A stretch of 64,000 nt of DNA from Triplophysa rosa (GCF_024868665.1 NC_079904.1:4665807-4729806), one strand, 5' to 3'. Positions 27,771 to 40,997 are shown, counted from the first letter of the stretch. Program-made: numbers and translations. Notes: generated by a model from the letters alone, not told the origin.

Positions 27771-28827
27771 GTCGCCCATGCATGTATTAGACACGTAAAA
27801 TTGCGAAAATGAAAGTGTCGGAACAAAAGGTGCATTCTATGTAAAAGCAAATGCTCACCCAGACCTGCCTGAAACGCCTCGTGTAACCACACCCCCACAA
27901 ATCCACGTCAGTTCGTGGTATGATTTGACTAAGACCGCCCAAATGTATACGCAAGTAAGGTGTCAGTACAATTGCTTTGGAACCTGATGTTCCAAATATG
28001 GTAAGAGGCGTTACATTTCCGTTGCACGCTTGCAGTATTCGACCAATCACTACGCACTGGTGAACTGGCCAATCATAGCACACCTCGCTTTCAGAGCGAT
28101 GAGCTTTGCAAAAAATCTGCGCGTTTCAGAGAGGCGGGGCAAAGAGGAGATACAAACATGCACTATATGTGGAAAATACAGCATTTTTGAAAATATTCGT
28201 TTTAGCCGTGTCATATGACCCCTTTAATGATATAAGAGTTTCTAATGCTAAATTTGTAATACTTGATGCTCAAGAAAAACTTTGAATACCTTGTAAGTCA
28301 CTGGATAAAATGCATTGATTTAAACGATTGCATATTCCTTCAACGTGGACCCGGCTGTGTAGTTTAATTTTGAGGTGCATAAGTCATTTTCTGTTTACCA
28401 AATATTCCCTATAAATCTAAATGTATGAATATGCATAAGGTTATTGTCTGTCACATAGCCTTCCCCCCGTATCTCCACATCTGCCTGTTTGGAATGAGAT
28501 TTGGAAGCCATTACTTGAGGATAGGGTGCTGAGCAAAAGTCACACCGGAGAGACGGAGAAGGTGGCCAAAGTAAATATCACAGCAGACTCCATCCAGTCC
28601 ACTAGTTTATAAACAAACACAGACAGTCTGGCGATGATGAGGTTGCCCACTGCACCTCCTTTTGCAATCTGGAAGACTCCCCTCCGTACCCCGTCCTTGA
28701 GGGCAGAATGAACGCTTTCCTTTTCTAAGACCTAGTTTAGTAAACGCTGTATGTCTGGAGCTTTCTGCATTCATATTGGCTATTTAAGGATATTGGTCTG
28801 TGCATATTCGTCTGTGCATGCCTTTTA

Positions 28828-28882
28828 TTGCAGGTCACTTTGGAAAGAGAGCATCTGCTAAGATTAGAAATGTAAATGTAGT
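28828..28882 (+). repeat. SINE tail fragment
   Basis: GCAGGTCACTTTGGAAAGAG and AGCATCTGCTAAGATTAG are a diverged SINE tail, followed by AATGTAAATGTAG. No head is present. Confidence 0.5.
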
Positions 28883-29189
28883 TTAATGCTGGCTAGTTTA
28901 TAGGTGCAAACTACATTTTTTTTTTCTGTGGAAAAATATATAAACATCTCTAAAACAGCTAATTTAATTGAGAAGTAAAATTGCATATTAAGGCTCGTTT
29001 TCAGAAGATGCATCTGTATCTTAAATTACTTTAATTTTTTACCCTAATGGTCAATTTTGTGAGGATAAAAACAAGAAAATGGAATTAGTCAATGCGATAT
29101 GAAAAATAATCAAATCTTGATCATTTCTTAAAACAAGCCTTACAAAATGTTGCTTCTTGTTTTAGGGAGGTTTAGTTATGTTTTTTGTA

Positions 29190-29380
29190 CACTCTTATAA
29201 AAAGGTGCTTCAAACGGTTCCATAAAGAGCCTTTAACATCTGAGAAACCTTTCTGTTTCACAAAAGGTTCTTTGTGGCGAAAAAAGGTTCTTCAGATTAT
29301 AAACAAATACGAAAGAGAAAGAACCTTCTGACTGAATGGTTCTTTGTGGAACCAAAAATGGTTCTCTATTTTTATGACTG
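29190..29380. mobile_element. CACTCTTAAAAA MITE, diverged copy with TA duplication
   Basis: Same family as 5852-6090. The left end CACTCTTATAAAAAGGTGCT is preserved, the right end TTTTTATGACTG is eroded, and TA flanks both sides (29188-29189 and 29381-29382). Interior motifs AAAGGTTCTTTGTGGCGAAA and GGTTCTTTGTGGAACC remain. Confidence 0.75.
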
Positions 29381-30836
29381 TAAAACAAGACAAAGATGAA
29401 GAAAAGGATTTTAGCGGTATAGCGGATATGGATCGGCCCTTTGATATGTGTGATCTTTAAGTTATCACCGTTGAGACCATTAAGCGGATCTTATTTTGGG
29501 TTCTTGTGCAAATCAAAAGTTTTTAAGCAAATGCTTTGGGACTCAACATTCACCCCACGTCTATGGTGGGAATATTTAGGCATGGGTATAGGACTGTATC
29601 TGTATTTTGAGCCTCTGAGCTTGCGTCGTCAGTTTTCAAATGATATAGTGTACAGAATGTGCCGACTTTGTTGTTTGCATGCACAGTTAATACACAAACC
29701 CTCAGCTTATTCTTAGAGTTTCAAAGGCTTATTCTAAGCTATTCAAAAGCAAATTCCTCAAACTTTTACCCGGTCCCCTTTTTAATATAAGGATTTCACA
29801 GTGTCTGAGTTGGTAATATCGTTGAAAATAACATCAACTTAATCCACAGAACTTTGTTGCCAGGGGTTTATTCCCCCCGTACAAGGCAGTGTGCTTAAAA
29901 TGTCCAGCCCTGTCATCGTACCCAGAGCCCAAATATTGAGTAAAAATGTAGAAAGTCTCAAAAACTGTCAGTGGGGGAAAGTGATAAGGTGATTTATAGT
30001 CAATTTCACTCTGAGCTGGTGAGGAGAAGCTCTGGCTGCTGTCAGCCATGGACCCTCGAAACAAATGACTCAGAGCCCATGCAGTGGCTCAATAAGGCTA
30101 TCATTTCCCATCAGGACACATCACTGCCACACGGCCACGGAGAAAGCAAATGCTCGGGCAGGTGAGTCAGTGCTAAACCTGCGTGTGGCTGCCTGGTCTA
30201 ATGTGCCACTTTGGCTGGCAGAAAAGCTCATAGATATAATTGTGTGCCTGAATGCAGCGCTGTGACCGCGGCAAAGTTTGTGCCCTAATAAGACCCAAAT
30301 GGTCTGAGTTTGACAGTACTGACTTCAGATTTTAGAGCAGAAATTGCTGGCTAGTTTGCTAGTTGTTTCGTGTAAAAACAGAGGACTTTAACTAACCATG
30401 AGTGTAATTGTTTGTTTATGTGTACTTTTTATGAAGGCATGGAGGCATGTTTTGTGGAGTGAGTGGGTCTTTTCGCTTTCGCTAGTTTTTCTGTTGTAAT
30501 GTTGTTGTAGTACAGTATATTATCAGAGTTGTTCAACATTCAGTAGTGAATGCATTTAAAGTTCCACTTCAGGTTATAAACTTAAGGATGTGTTTTTGTA
30601 ATTCAGTCTAGAATTGATATAATTTAAATGGCAATTTAATGAAATCCATAGAAGTGCCCCATGTGTAGCACTTTGGGGTGTAACTGTATGTTGTGGAACG
30701 AAATGTCACAATCCTAAAATAATTGCAGTAGGTGTTATAGTTGTGTGGTGATGTCCTTACATTATCACATTGGTTTAATCCTATTGGTTGAGCTGCTAAC
30801 ATGTGATGTGTGTCAACATATACAGTATAATGTCAT

Positions 30837-30985
30837 AAAGGGATAGTTCACCCAGAAATGAAAATTCTTACATCATTTACTCACCCTCATGCTGTTTCAA
30901 ACCTATGTGACTTTCTTCTGCAGAACACAAAAGATATTTTGAAGAACGTTGGTAACCGAACAACATTGACCCCCATTCACTGGAG
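30837..30985. mobile_element. TTAAAGGGATAGTTCACC-family MITE (right end missing)
   Basis: A clean left end (AAAGGGATAGTTCACCCAGA) followed by CATCATTTACTCACCCTCAT and AACATTGACCCCCATTCACT. The sequence then diverges with no inverted end. The following 31000-31300 is not recognised. Confidence 0.75.
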
Positions 30986-33251
30986 TAGTTTTAGGTTAAC
31001 GTGAAGGAAGAGAACAGGGTGACAGCTGCATCTTATCGCTGATGAACACGAACCTTCCAGCTTCCAGTGTTATTAAAAATGACAATGAGATTCCCCTTCC
31101 AACGTGCCATTAAGATTGGAGTGACACTAATGCGCCATTCAGAGGTTGACTGTGTGCTGGAGGTCTTACCTCCGTCTCTGAGAGCAGGATTCCTATTTTC
31201 CACACTGTTAATTCATTTGTTCAAACTGGATTTAGACCCGACTTCACTAGAACGCAAGGCCAGCCTTTACAAGATATAGTGCAAGTCAAAATGGGGTTTT
31301 TTTAGCATTCGTAGGCCCTATTTGGTGGCTGAAGTAGGCCTGCTGTGAATGTATAAAATATTCACTGTCAAAATTTGGTCCAGTTGATTTTATTTTGCAA
31401 ATTTTGATATTAAAAATGTGAAAAAGATGCCGGCGGGACACCAGGGCGGGGACACCAGCCCCTATGGTCCGAAACATACAGTATGTTTGCCTTTTCAACA
31501 GGTCAGTCCTTCTTATAGTTAAAAGATAAAAGATTAAGTTTTGCTGGCCTTGGATACATTTCGTTCCTCATTTTTAGTCAGGCATATGCACAATTCCTTA
31601 TTAAAATAGGTGGGCATATGGCACATGCTTGCGCATGCCCTCGACTAAGCCGCTGCTTTTGAGACCCAAGAAGACGTTCGCATTGTTCGCCTCTGTGCTC
31701 AGAGTTTAGTTTGTCATTTTGTCCGTTTGTTGTTCGTCAGTAATCTTGAGGGAAAGTCTGTTCATTAAAGAATCTTTTCAGCGTTTTTGGAAGCTACTGC
31801 TATCAATCATGCCTCGGCAGGGGGCCTGAGTTTGGGTCCCGTCGCGCGTTTTGTGAAGGAAGCGTGTCATCCTCAATGTCACTCTGCACAAAACAAACAA
31901 ACACGCAAAAACCCACAGATCTGCTCAGAGGAGAGAATATGTTCCCGTAACTCACCCACACAGATAATCAGACGCTGGCACATTAAATTTCAGCAGGGTT
32001 GAGTCATAGGCAATAAAATACACAACGCACTATTGGCAGTTCTTTGGGAATGCCTCAACTATGAAATGAGAAAAATTGTTCAGAGCTGAAGCTGGTTCTG
32101 CGTTTAAGCTAGTCGTTCTAGCATGTCCTAATCAGCAATTTGTCTGTTCACCCTGTGCAGTGTGATGCAATCACAGCCAATCCGAAGATATGAGTTGTGT
32201 AACATACTGGCTTTTGGACCAATGAGATTACACAGTGGACGGTTTGCTTAGGTTTTATCTCGTACAGCACCTCACTGAAGCCACTCCCCATCTCCTATGT
32301 AGTGTATATTGGGTGTTGAATATTCTGTCTGTAAAACCTCATTCCCTACATTCCTTCACTCTTTTTACCCACAATGGTGTGCACTTGCTGACTCAGACAA
32401 ATCACAACATGTTTCAACCTGAGACGGCCCAATGTGTCTGAAATTGCTCACTTATTTAGTTCACTTCTTTCCCCTAAAGTGGACTCGCTATTTGGGGAAC
32501 AACTGAATATGTGAGTGCAGTGGCGGCGTTTCACCAAAACCTAGGGTATGGCAAAATTTCCTCTGGCCATACAACAACGACATTCCAAAGTAACGGAACC
32601 ACATCATATCTAAACAAAACAAAACGTGTACAAGAATCCACGAAACTGAATGAATGCACGAACATGCACAAAGACTTACAGATAACAAATCCTACCCTCA
32701 TATCGTTTAAAATGTGTTTTTTAAAGCTCTAATTTCTGCAGCAAAAGGGCGACTCCAACAAAATATCTACTAAACCATCTGCCATTTATTACTGTGTGTG
32801 ACAATCGCTTTAAACCCACAAATAGATGCCAAATCCAAAACAAGACACATAAGAACAGCACTCGCCTAGTCCAGCTGTGCAATCGCAGTGGGCTCCTAAC
32901 ACAACCCCATCGTGTCTGACCACCACCCATGGCTACAATGGAGGGTCATTTAGTTTTTTGGGAATGTTTAACCTGCAAGATCAGTGATACTGTATGCTGG
33001 CTACAAACAAGGACCGCTAGGGTCAATTACGTTAGCTAACAACACAGTTGACTTACCCTTCCAATGACAACCAAGCAGGTTAAAGCCAGCATACTCCAAA
33101 GTTGAATATCCATTACAAAATTCACGTCAATTTTTACCACTCCAGGTTTTTAAAGAGTCTCCGGAGTTGGACGATGAAAAGTTGATGAGGTTGTTGTAGA
33201 TATTAGAATCCTGCAGGTCAGGAAAGCTATCCGTTTCTTTATTGATACAGG

Positions 33252-34180
33252 TTAAAGCCACAATATGGAAGAATTTTGTTATGAAATATCCCCAAATCAC
33301 TTGCACGGTGTGATATATTTCATGCAGTTGTGTACTTACATTATCCCAAATGTTCGCAAGAATGTACAAATCCAGAGAAATTCCTATTCAAAATAATGGC
33401 CCGTCCCTTGTCTCCCTTGTATTCGTCACATATCACATATATGCTCCGCACTACCCTCAGTTTCCGGTTGTAGAAGCTAGTGGTTATACAGCATCTGTTG
33501 TTCTGTTATTATGGATCACGATTACTCTTTGGCGAGTAAAAGAAACCCAAAAATAGTGTAAATATAGGCCAAATGAGGCAAGCAGGCTTATGGACAAACG
33601 AAGAAATAAAACAAGGATTAATATCGGCGTGGCGTTTTCTAAATGAAGAGAGCTTCGCGACCAAATTGGACTTAACAGAGACTCCGCTCTCGCATGTGTT
33701 TTAATAGACAGGTAAGCACTTTTTTTTTATTGTACTCGAAATACTCATGCACAGATTATTTGAATAGTTATGAATGCAGTTACCCTATGAAATACGGTAT
33801 ATGTCGCACAAAAATATGTAGCCAATAACGTTACTTGTAAATGCTGTGGGTTCGTTCAAATTAACTTAAACGACGACTGTAGTTTGAAACAGGTAAAACT
33901 GTGCAGCATTACGCTACCAAATCAATTGACAAAGTCCAATATCTAACGTAGCATTACAGTCCACGTTTCTTGCAAGCTAATTCATTACGATGACATAAAA
34001 TAAAATTAATTCATTACCTCGTCCGTGAACATGATGGGCGATCTCCATACGCCTCTGGATTGTGAAAATGACATGTCCCATAATTCCACTCTCCTACATA
34101 ACGTCATTTAGCTTCGCCTTTTGTTGTTGTTTCGAAAGTGCGCCATCTAGCGGTCCAAATATTCCATATTGTGGCTTTAA
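33252..34180. mobile_element. 929-bp element with TTAAAGCCACAATATGGAA ends
   Basis: The ends TTAAAGCCACAATATGGAA and TTCCATATTGTGGCTTTAA are exact inverses over 19 bp. The interior (for example GAAAGTGCGCCATCTAGCGG near the right end) has no domain-bearing frame. It is a non-autonomous DNA transposon of unknown superfamily. Confidence 0.82.
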
Positions 34181-34857
34181 AAGCACCCCGGGGACATTAT
34201 AGGGATCTGTTATGTTTAATCTATTAAGTTTTGCTCTGCACACGTCTATGTCTTTTGAATTAAAGTGCGCAGTGAACTCTGTTGCCTTGAAACTCATGCT
34301 GGCGCCATTCAATTCATATTCACTCCCGGCTGTTCTTGCCTGTCAGCATGGCGGTGTAAACAGAAAAGGTCACGTGACTGCCGGAGCTCTATATAGGCCG
34401 AACATGAAATTAACAGCAAACAGGATTAAATATGAAACATGTCTTACCTTGTCGCAGTGCAGTTTATTGCGTAAGTAGCGGCGAGGTTGACGCAGTGCAA
34501 AATCTGTGACAAGTTCATAAATGAAAACACAGGTAACGTTAATCCAAAAGACCCGCGGATATTTAGTGCAGTAAACTGCGACTGCGCAACCCTGACATTT
34601 TAGAATTATTCACAGATAATGTAACAAATATTATTCATCTTGCAATATTTATACATATGGCTTGGGCAGATGAGATTGTTATGTGACTGTTAAAATAAAA
34701 AATAATAATTGCCAATTTATTAGCATATGTCGATAATAAAGACCTCCCTACTTACCTTACCATATGCTTGATTATTAAATAGTTTTTATAGTTTCTTCAC
34801 TTTGTTGAAAATAAATGCCTGTATAATCTAATATGTGATTTTAAAATGTAGACAAGC

Positions 34858-34928
34858 TAATGGTGGATTCGAACCTGCGATAGTGTCAAAAATTGTCTTA
34901 CCCACTACATGCTTCCGACACCCATGCT
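34858..34928 (-). repeat. tRNA-like SINE head fragment
   Basis: GGTGGATTCGAACCTGCGAT is the inverse of a B-box with its T-arm, and CCACTACATGCTTCCGAC could be the inverted A-box side. It is too short and unstructured for a working tRNA. The call is tentative. Confidence 0.35.
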
Positions 34929-35335
34929 AAAAGTATACAGTAGTCTAAAATATTTTGATTATCTTTAATAAGCATCAATATGCACACTTTGTTTCCACTG
35001 TTTTGTCTGAGTTCTAGGGTATGAAAACTGCCATACGCAAACACCGCCCCTGTGTGATAGAGTGGTTTTGGCTAGTATTTGCTTATTTAGACAAACTGCT
35101 AATTTATTGTGAAAATAACTTAAAAAGAAAAACAAGGATTGAAAGTATTAATGTACTAATGCAATATCATGAGCAACTGATATTCATAAAAATATATCAA
35201 TAGTTCCTAATAGGAAATTTATCTTAAAAAGATTGTTCATCAAAAATAAATGATAATAAATATAATTAATAATAATAATTTATAATTATAGATAGTATTA
35301 ATAAATATTGCTATTATAATAATACATATTGTTTT

Positions 35336-35548
35336 TTATTTACTCACACTCATGTCCTTTTAACGTTTTATGACCTCTTTTTTCTGCAAAACACAAAAGA
35401 AGATATTTTGAAGAACATTGGTAACCAAACAACATTGGTCCCCATTTACTTCCATTGAATGGACACTAAAAATGAGACATTTCTCAAAGTTCTGAATGAC
35501 TTAAAGATGAATAAATGATAACATTTTTGTTTTTGGGAGACCCTTTAA
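35336..35548. mobile_element. TTAAAGGGATAGTTCACC-family MITE (left end eroded)
   Basis: Contains AAGAAGATATTTTGAAGAAC, GGTAACCAAACAACATTGGT and CCCCATTTACTTCCATTGAA, and ends in a diverged inverted terminus GGGAGACCCTTTAA. Confidence 0.7.
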
Positions 35549-35559
35549 GCTGATATGTG

Positions 35560-35715
35560 TTTTGAACCATGATTTTTGGTTTCTAGCTGGACCAACCTGG
35601 ACCAGCTCAACTAACATTTTTCAAAATACATGCGCTAGCATGTTGTCCCCTAGATTGTCCCCTAGCTCAACAATGACCAGCACAAAACCAAAACTAACCC
35701 AACCAGGATCAGCCT
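35560..35715. mobile_element. degenerate TAGCTGGACCAACC / ACCAGCTC MITE
   Basis: TTTCTAGCTGGACCAACCTG and GACCAGCTCAACTAAC resemble a fish MITE rich in CCAGCTGGT motifs, with a partial partner at AATGACCAGCACAAAACC. A 37-bp CTAGCATG...CCCCTAG stretch includes the duplicated TTGTCCCCTAG. Boundaries are uncertain. Confidence 0.4.
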
Positions 35716-38700
35716 CATGCAGGGAGAACAATCTGTCAGCCCAGGGATTCATCAGGGATGAAGTCATTTGTCCAAAATGATGTGATTGGCAGGGCTCGAC
35801 CAGCAGATTGCACGAGTAGCCACTTGTCGTTTCATGACATGATTTCAGCCATCGTGTGAGAGTTGTGTCGGCGTGAGAGTAAAAAAGTCACCCGCAGGTC
35901 AGGATGCAATCAAAGCGCCCGTCTTATGGGCGGTGGGGGGCAGGAGGTGAGCAGAGAAAAACAGGAAGCCGCATAGCGGTATCCCAGTGAGGGCAGCCTG
36001 ATGGAAGGTTTTGAGGAGAAAAGGAGATCCTCTGAAAGTGGTAATATGATGAAATATCCATTTATCTTTACAGCCCTTTAAGTTTTAGACCTGCAAAAAG
36101 CAGAAGATAGATGTTACTTTGGCATTGTGTTTCTCAGTGTCAAGGAAATGCGGTCATATAGTATAACCTTCACTGTAGTATTGAAAAGTAGTATGTCGTC
36201 GAAAGTGCAGAAGAATTAAGCGATTCTTTTTATATTTTTTCAAAGCTTTTTTGATTCTGAAGGTAGAGATGTAAGAAAATTAACCTGTAACTGGGTCTCT
36301 CTGTCTTTGAAACACTGTCACATCATGAATGAATGATTCTCTCTATCCAGACATCGTGCGTTACGCAAGAGTCAGTGATCAACATTCTCAACCAGCACCT
36401 ATGCGATGAAATTTTAATAGCAAATTAAAAACACCCACCTGTTTGAGCTCTCAAAGAGATGTAAGTAAATTGCAGTGGACTGCTTACATTGTTTAATTGT
36501 AACATAAGTATTCTGAATGAGGCTTTTGGAGGAGGTGTTGACCTTTGCGTAGATTGATCAAGGAGTGTCAGGAAGGTGTTTTAATGATGTATTAAACTTA
36601 AATGAAAGGCTAATCTTTATAGCTGCTGTATGAAATGAGTATGGATTGACTTTTGTTGAGTCGGTCCAACACAATCTCACTGGAATTCGCATGAATTTGT
36701 GCGAATTTGTATTTTATTTGTACACTTGAATAAGATTTGTTTTCTCCCCAGTGACGTACGGTTTAGAGGTGAGACTTCAGTATTACTTTTTTCTAATAAT
36801 CGTGCGCCTTTTTCTGATTCACATTGTACAAAGTTATACGAATTAGCCACCTCGTAAAATAGTTGATCAGGTTGATCGTTCAAGATCTTCTGGATGTCTT
36901 TTACTATTGGTCTGAGATATTTTGGCACCGTGATAATGGGTCAAATTTGAATAGATGAGATATGTTTGTTTTTATATTGAAATATATTTTGATTGCATTT
37001 GATTTGAACTCGCGAGATGTCTGAGCACAATTTGTGACAATGTTGACATCTGTGTGAGTAAATGTTTTCTCTTTAAGCCAAATATAAGTTGCAAATTACT
37101 TCCAAGCAAAATTATCCGTTTGCTTTCTATTTAATCTCATCACTGTCTAGCGCAAACCATTGTAGCTGAAAAGATCATTTGTGATTTTTCTTTTGGATTA
37201 TGTCTAGACTTATAATTATGATGGACCATATTCATGCTGAGTGTTATTAAGAGTAATAAATAACCGTGCGTATGTGTGATCATTTGGATGCATCTGTGTG
37301 TATATTGCTTTAAACTTTGACTGGTCCTCTAATGAGTATGAAATCTCTTTCTTTCTTTCTCTCTGTGCTCCATTAGCAATTAGTTCATTGGCTGTGAAAC
37401 ACTGATGCTCATTGTAAAGGTCAAGCTTCATTTGCAGTTGCCTGTGAGAAGTTTTTTCCTATTCAAGCCGTCAAAAATGAATCATTTAATTGGAAATCTC
37501 AGTGTTTAGTTACTTGTGTATAGACAGATAAGTTCTTATTGCAATAATCATTGTTCCTCATTTTCTTTAATGTGATGTGGAAATGCCTGTATTATTAAGA
37601 TACTGAAGTGGTCCAGTGAAGGAGGTTCTCATTTACTTATCATGGGACATTGAGGACATTAGTGGCATACCTGCCGTGACAAATTTTCTATGAATTAGTC
37701 AAAGAGCATATTGTTTAGTTCTGGCAAAGTGTTTCATCGAAGCGCCTTTTCTAACAGAACACATTATGTAGATGTAATATTTGAGATTTAACAGGAATTA
37801 ACTGTAGGAAAGGAAACTCATTAACCTCTCCATTTAGAGAAACTCTTTGCTCCGCTTCCAAATAATGATTTGGTCCACACTGGACAAACAAAGCAAGCAA
37901 CCAGCCAAGCGACAAAAATAAATTTTATCTCCAACAGCTGTTCATATTTTTGCCATAAATCTGTTGCACAGGCACTCTGTCAAACACCTCCAAGCTCACG
38001 CGGTGCTGACGGGGAAAAATAGTAGTTTCTCTTATCAGGCGGCTTTAAACATGATTATACATGTGTTGTGTCAGGCTTTTAAGTTTGGACTTGAAAGGAA
38101 CATCAAAGGTATATTAATATGAGAAAATAACATAATTTAGCTACTTGAAGAAATAGATTCCTAATAGTCTGTATTTATTATATAGTAAACCTCTCAGTGA
38201 TGCATTTTGTGTTTAAAAAGACAATGATAGTTTTAGGTAGTTTTAGTTGTAGTGATGTATAGCAATATGCTTTGTCACAGTATAGTAGTAAGTACAGTAC
38301 TTTTACTTCATTTTGACATTTTTATTGGTACCATAACAATTGTACTCTTTAATAATCAGTATGTTTTCATAGAAATGTGCCTTTCCATAATTTTCCAGTG
38401 GACCGAACACTACATTTTTTTCAGCTGAACAGTCCATTGGACGTCATATAGGATGTTGTTTTTTGCAAACAAATAGTCAATATAATAATTCCATAGACAT
38501 TGCATGTGGCCCTCAGTCATATTTCAAGACCTAAAAGAAGCTTGGATGTGGCATTTTTTTAATTGGGCTGGTAAAAATTTGCCATTAAAACAAGCACATT
38601 TTGGCTTTATACTTTAGGTGCAAAGATTGTTGTATAACATGTCTTGGATAACCACGTTTTCATCTTTGGGTAATTGGATGAATGGAAGGAACTGTTCTCG

Positions 38701-39891
38701 GATATTCAGATCTTCTCTGTTTGATCAAGAGTCCTTTTTGACTCACCTTTCAGTTTTTATCTGAGACGGCAATGTTATGAAATAGAGCCATTGTTGTGTA
38801 AGAGTTTCGCCTGAAATTTCAACATATTAATGCAATAGCTTAGGCTTATATTTCACTAGTTTGTACGTTTTTTTTACGTAAAGAACACTATAGGCAAAAC
38901 AATGTCAGATTGCTGTCTTTTTGTCACCTTTGGTACCTTTTTATTGTCACAACTTGTCATCTTGTGTATGTCTCAGTTCTGAGTCATTCTGTAAGACCCC
39001 CCTCTTGTTTCGTCTTCAGTCAGATGGTGTCTGCCTCGAGCGTATACAATGACTAGTGCTCTTCCACATGGTCCTGGGTTCATTTATTTGTTTTGGTATT
39101 GTGCTCCCTTGTTCATCTGGCTCCATATTGTGTCTCATGGGATTTAAAGAAAGACTAAGGAGTTAATGACATTGAGCTCTTCCCCGGTGAGACGAGTGTC
39201 TCCGAGCCCCCTGTACGGCCGCTCGTAGCATATGTTTTTAATTAGCTTATAATAGGCGTGTTAAGCTGAAAGCGCTCTGCATTTATGCTTTCCAGCTGTT
39301 CCGGGGACTCGTATCGATGAAGGTCAGAGGTGCAGGTTTGCTGAGGTTTATCTACACCTTATGTCGTGTCAGGAACCATCTGAGAAACATGAAGACAGGT
39401 GCATTGTGGGACGAGAGGCTGTCAAGATGAGAACACAATCCCATCATGCAGTGCATCAAAGTCTTTGTTGGGCTGAACTGCTCGTGAATGGCTGCTCTGC
39501 TGGAGCTGTCTTCATCTCATGCTGTCGTCTGTGTGTTTTTTTGTTTCGCGTGCCATCTCTTTTGATAATGCTTTGCGCTCAGTATAATGGACGTGTTTCT
39601 GTCTCATGTTTTCTGTCTGGCAGCTGTGAAAATTCAGCATATTTTTACTGGGCTTGCAAGTGAGCGCTGTATTGATATTGCAGAAGCAATGGCAAGGGGA
39701 CTGCTTGAAGAAATACAGTTGATTACTAATAATAAGGCTGTATTTGTTACATTAGTTGATGTGTTAGCTAACAGGAATTAACAATGAGCTGTGCCTCTAC
39801 AGTTTTTTTAATCTTAGTTCATTTTCATTTCAGAATTTACTGTTACATTTTTAATATAGAGGTTGTAACTGTTAACATTAGTTAAAGGGCC

Positions 39892-40567
39892 CATCGGATG
39901 AACATCCAAATTTTTCTTTGTTTAAGTGCTATAATCAGATCCCCGGTGCATCTAGCGACTCAGAAAAAGTGAAAAAGAAGAAACCAGTAACTTTGTTTTG
40001 GTGAGCCTTTTTCTGCGAGCATGTGAGAAATCGAGCCAATCAGATTTCGCTCCCCTTGTGACATAGAAAGGGGTTCTTATTATAAAATGAACGCCCATTA
40101 ATCTGCATGTTTACACCCACTGCATGGCCATGGCCATGTTTCCCAACCCTGGTTCTCGGGAACACCTCCCAGAATATTTTAAATGTCTCCCTAATTAACA
40201 CACAAACAAGCTGATGATTTGAATCAGGTGAGTTGAATCAGGTTGAATCTAAAACATTCTGGGAGGTGTTACCCGAGGACCAGCATTAGGAAACACTACA
40301 TGTGCATTGAGGACAAGCATTGGAAAACACTACATGTGCGTTATGTCAACACCACGGACGGAAGAAGGGTGGGGTGCACAGTAACTCAATAGCATTTAAG
40401 GAGACTTACACCAAAACGGGTTGCTGTGAGTATAGGTGTTTTTGACAAGGCAAAAAGGGTGTCGTTTACACAACCATTGAGTGTTTTTAAGATAAGTATG
40501 TTACAGACATTTCACGAAGACCCTAATAAATCATGCCAACTTGTTGAAAATGGTCATCCGATGAGCG
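39892..40567. mobile_element. TTAAAGGGCCCATCGGATG element with nested MITE
   Basis: The left end TTAAAGGGCCCATCGGATG with AACATCC is answered near the right by GGTCATCCGATGAGC. The last few bases of the right terminus are lost or diverged. A different MITE (40140-40293) sits in its middle. Confidence 0.65.
40140..40293. mobile_element. TTCCCAACCCTGGTTCTCGG MITE, nested
   Basis: The arms TTCCCAACCCTGGTTCTCGG with AACACCTCCCAGAATATTTT and AAAACATTCTGGGAGGTGTT with CCGAGGACCAGCATTAGGAA are inverted. The centre pairs GATGATTTGAATCAGG-type sequence. The right end, with its flank, is repeated once more at about 40300-40340. Confidence 0.75.
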
Positions 40568-40608
40568 CTTCATTGCACACTGGACCGACATGAAGAATTG
40601 TACTGGCA

Positions 40609-40704
40609 TTAAAGGGATGGTTCACCCAAAAATGAAAATTCTGTCATCATTTACTGACCCTCAAGTTGACAGAATTTTCATTTTTGGGTGAACTGTCCCT
40701 TTAA
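40609..40704. mobile_element. 96-bp foldback MITE
   Basis: Two 38-bp arms from TTAAAGGGATGGTTCACCC to TTCTGTCA and its inverse differ at only two positions and enclose a loop of about 20 bases. It is the AAAGGGATAGTTCACC family reduced to its two termini, an internal-deletion product. The following TTAA at 40705 extends the TTAA palindrome. Confidence 0.88.
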
Positions 40705-40997
40705 TTAACAAACAAAGATGAATAAATGCTAAAACTATATTTATCATTGTCAGATTATGTTAGCTAATGCATTTAGTAATGATACCAAATACAACTTTAT
40801 TCTAAAGAACTGCTGAAAATTTTCATCATTTACGCTTACAAAATCTTTCTTCAGTGGAAAATTAAAATGTCCAAAACAAAATGCTGGCTAGTATAATTAC
40901 GTATAGATGGGACATACTGTATTATAATGACCGTAAGTAAAATAAATTAGTAAACAATGACAAAATTTCCATTTCGAGATGTACAGTCTCCATTATA

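Larger units (their letters stand above)
26043..28227. mobile_element. TTAAAGGGGTCATATG MITE interrupted by a hAT-like element
   Basis: The ends are TTAAAGGGGTCATATG and GTCATATGACCCCTTTAA (inverted). Removing the hAT-like insertion at 26107-27770 and one copy of its duplication leaves about 510 bp of original element, which includes ACCACACCCCCACAAAT on the right. A second, broken copy of the same family lies at 347-791. Because the termini are themselves TTAA palindromes, the target duplication cannot be separated from the inverted repeat. Confidence 0.8.

Noticed and set aside
32518..33100. Element starting CAGTGGCGGCGTTTCACC
   Set aside because: A plausible hAT-type end, but no inverted partner or matching 8-bp flank was found downstream.
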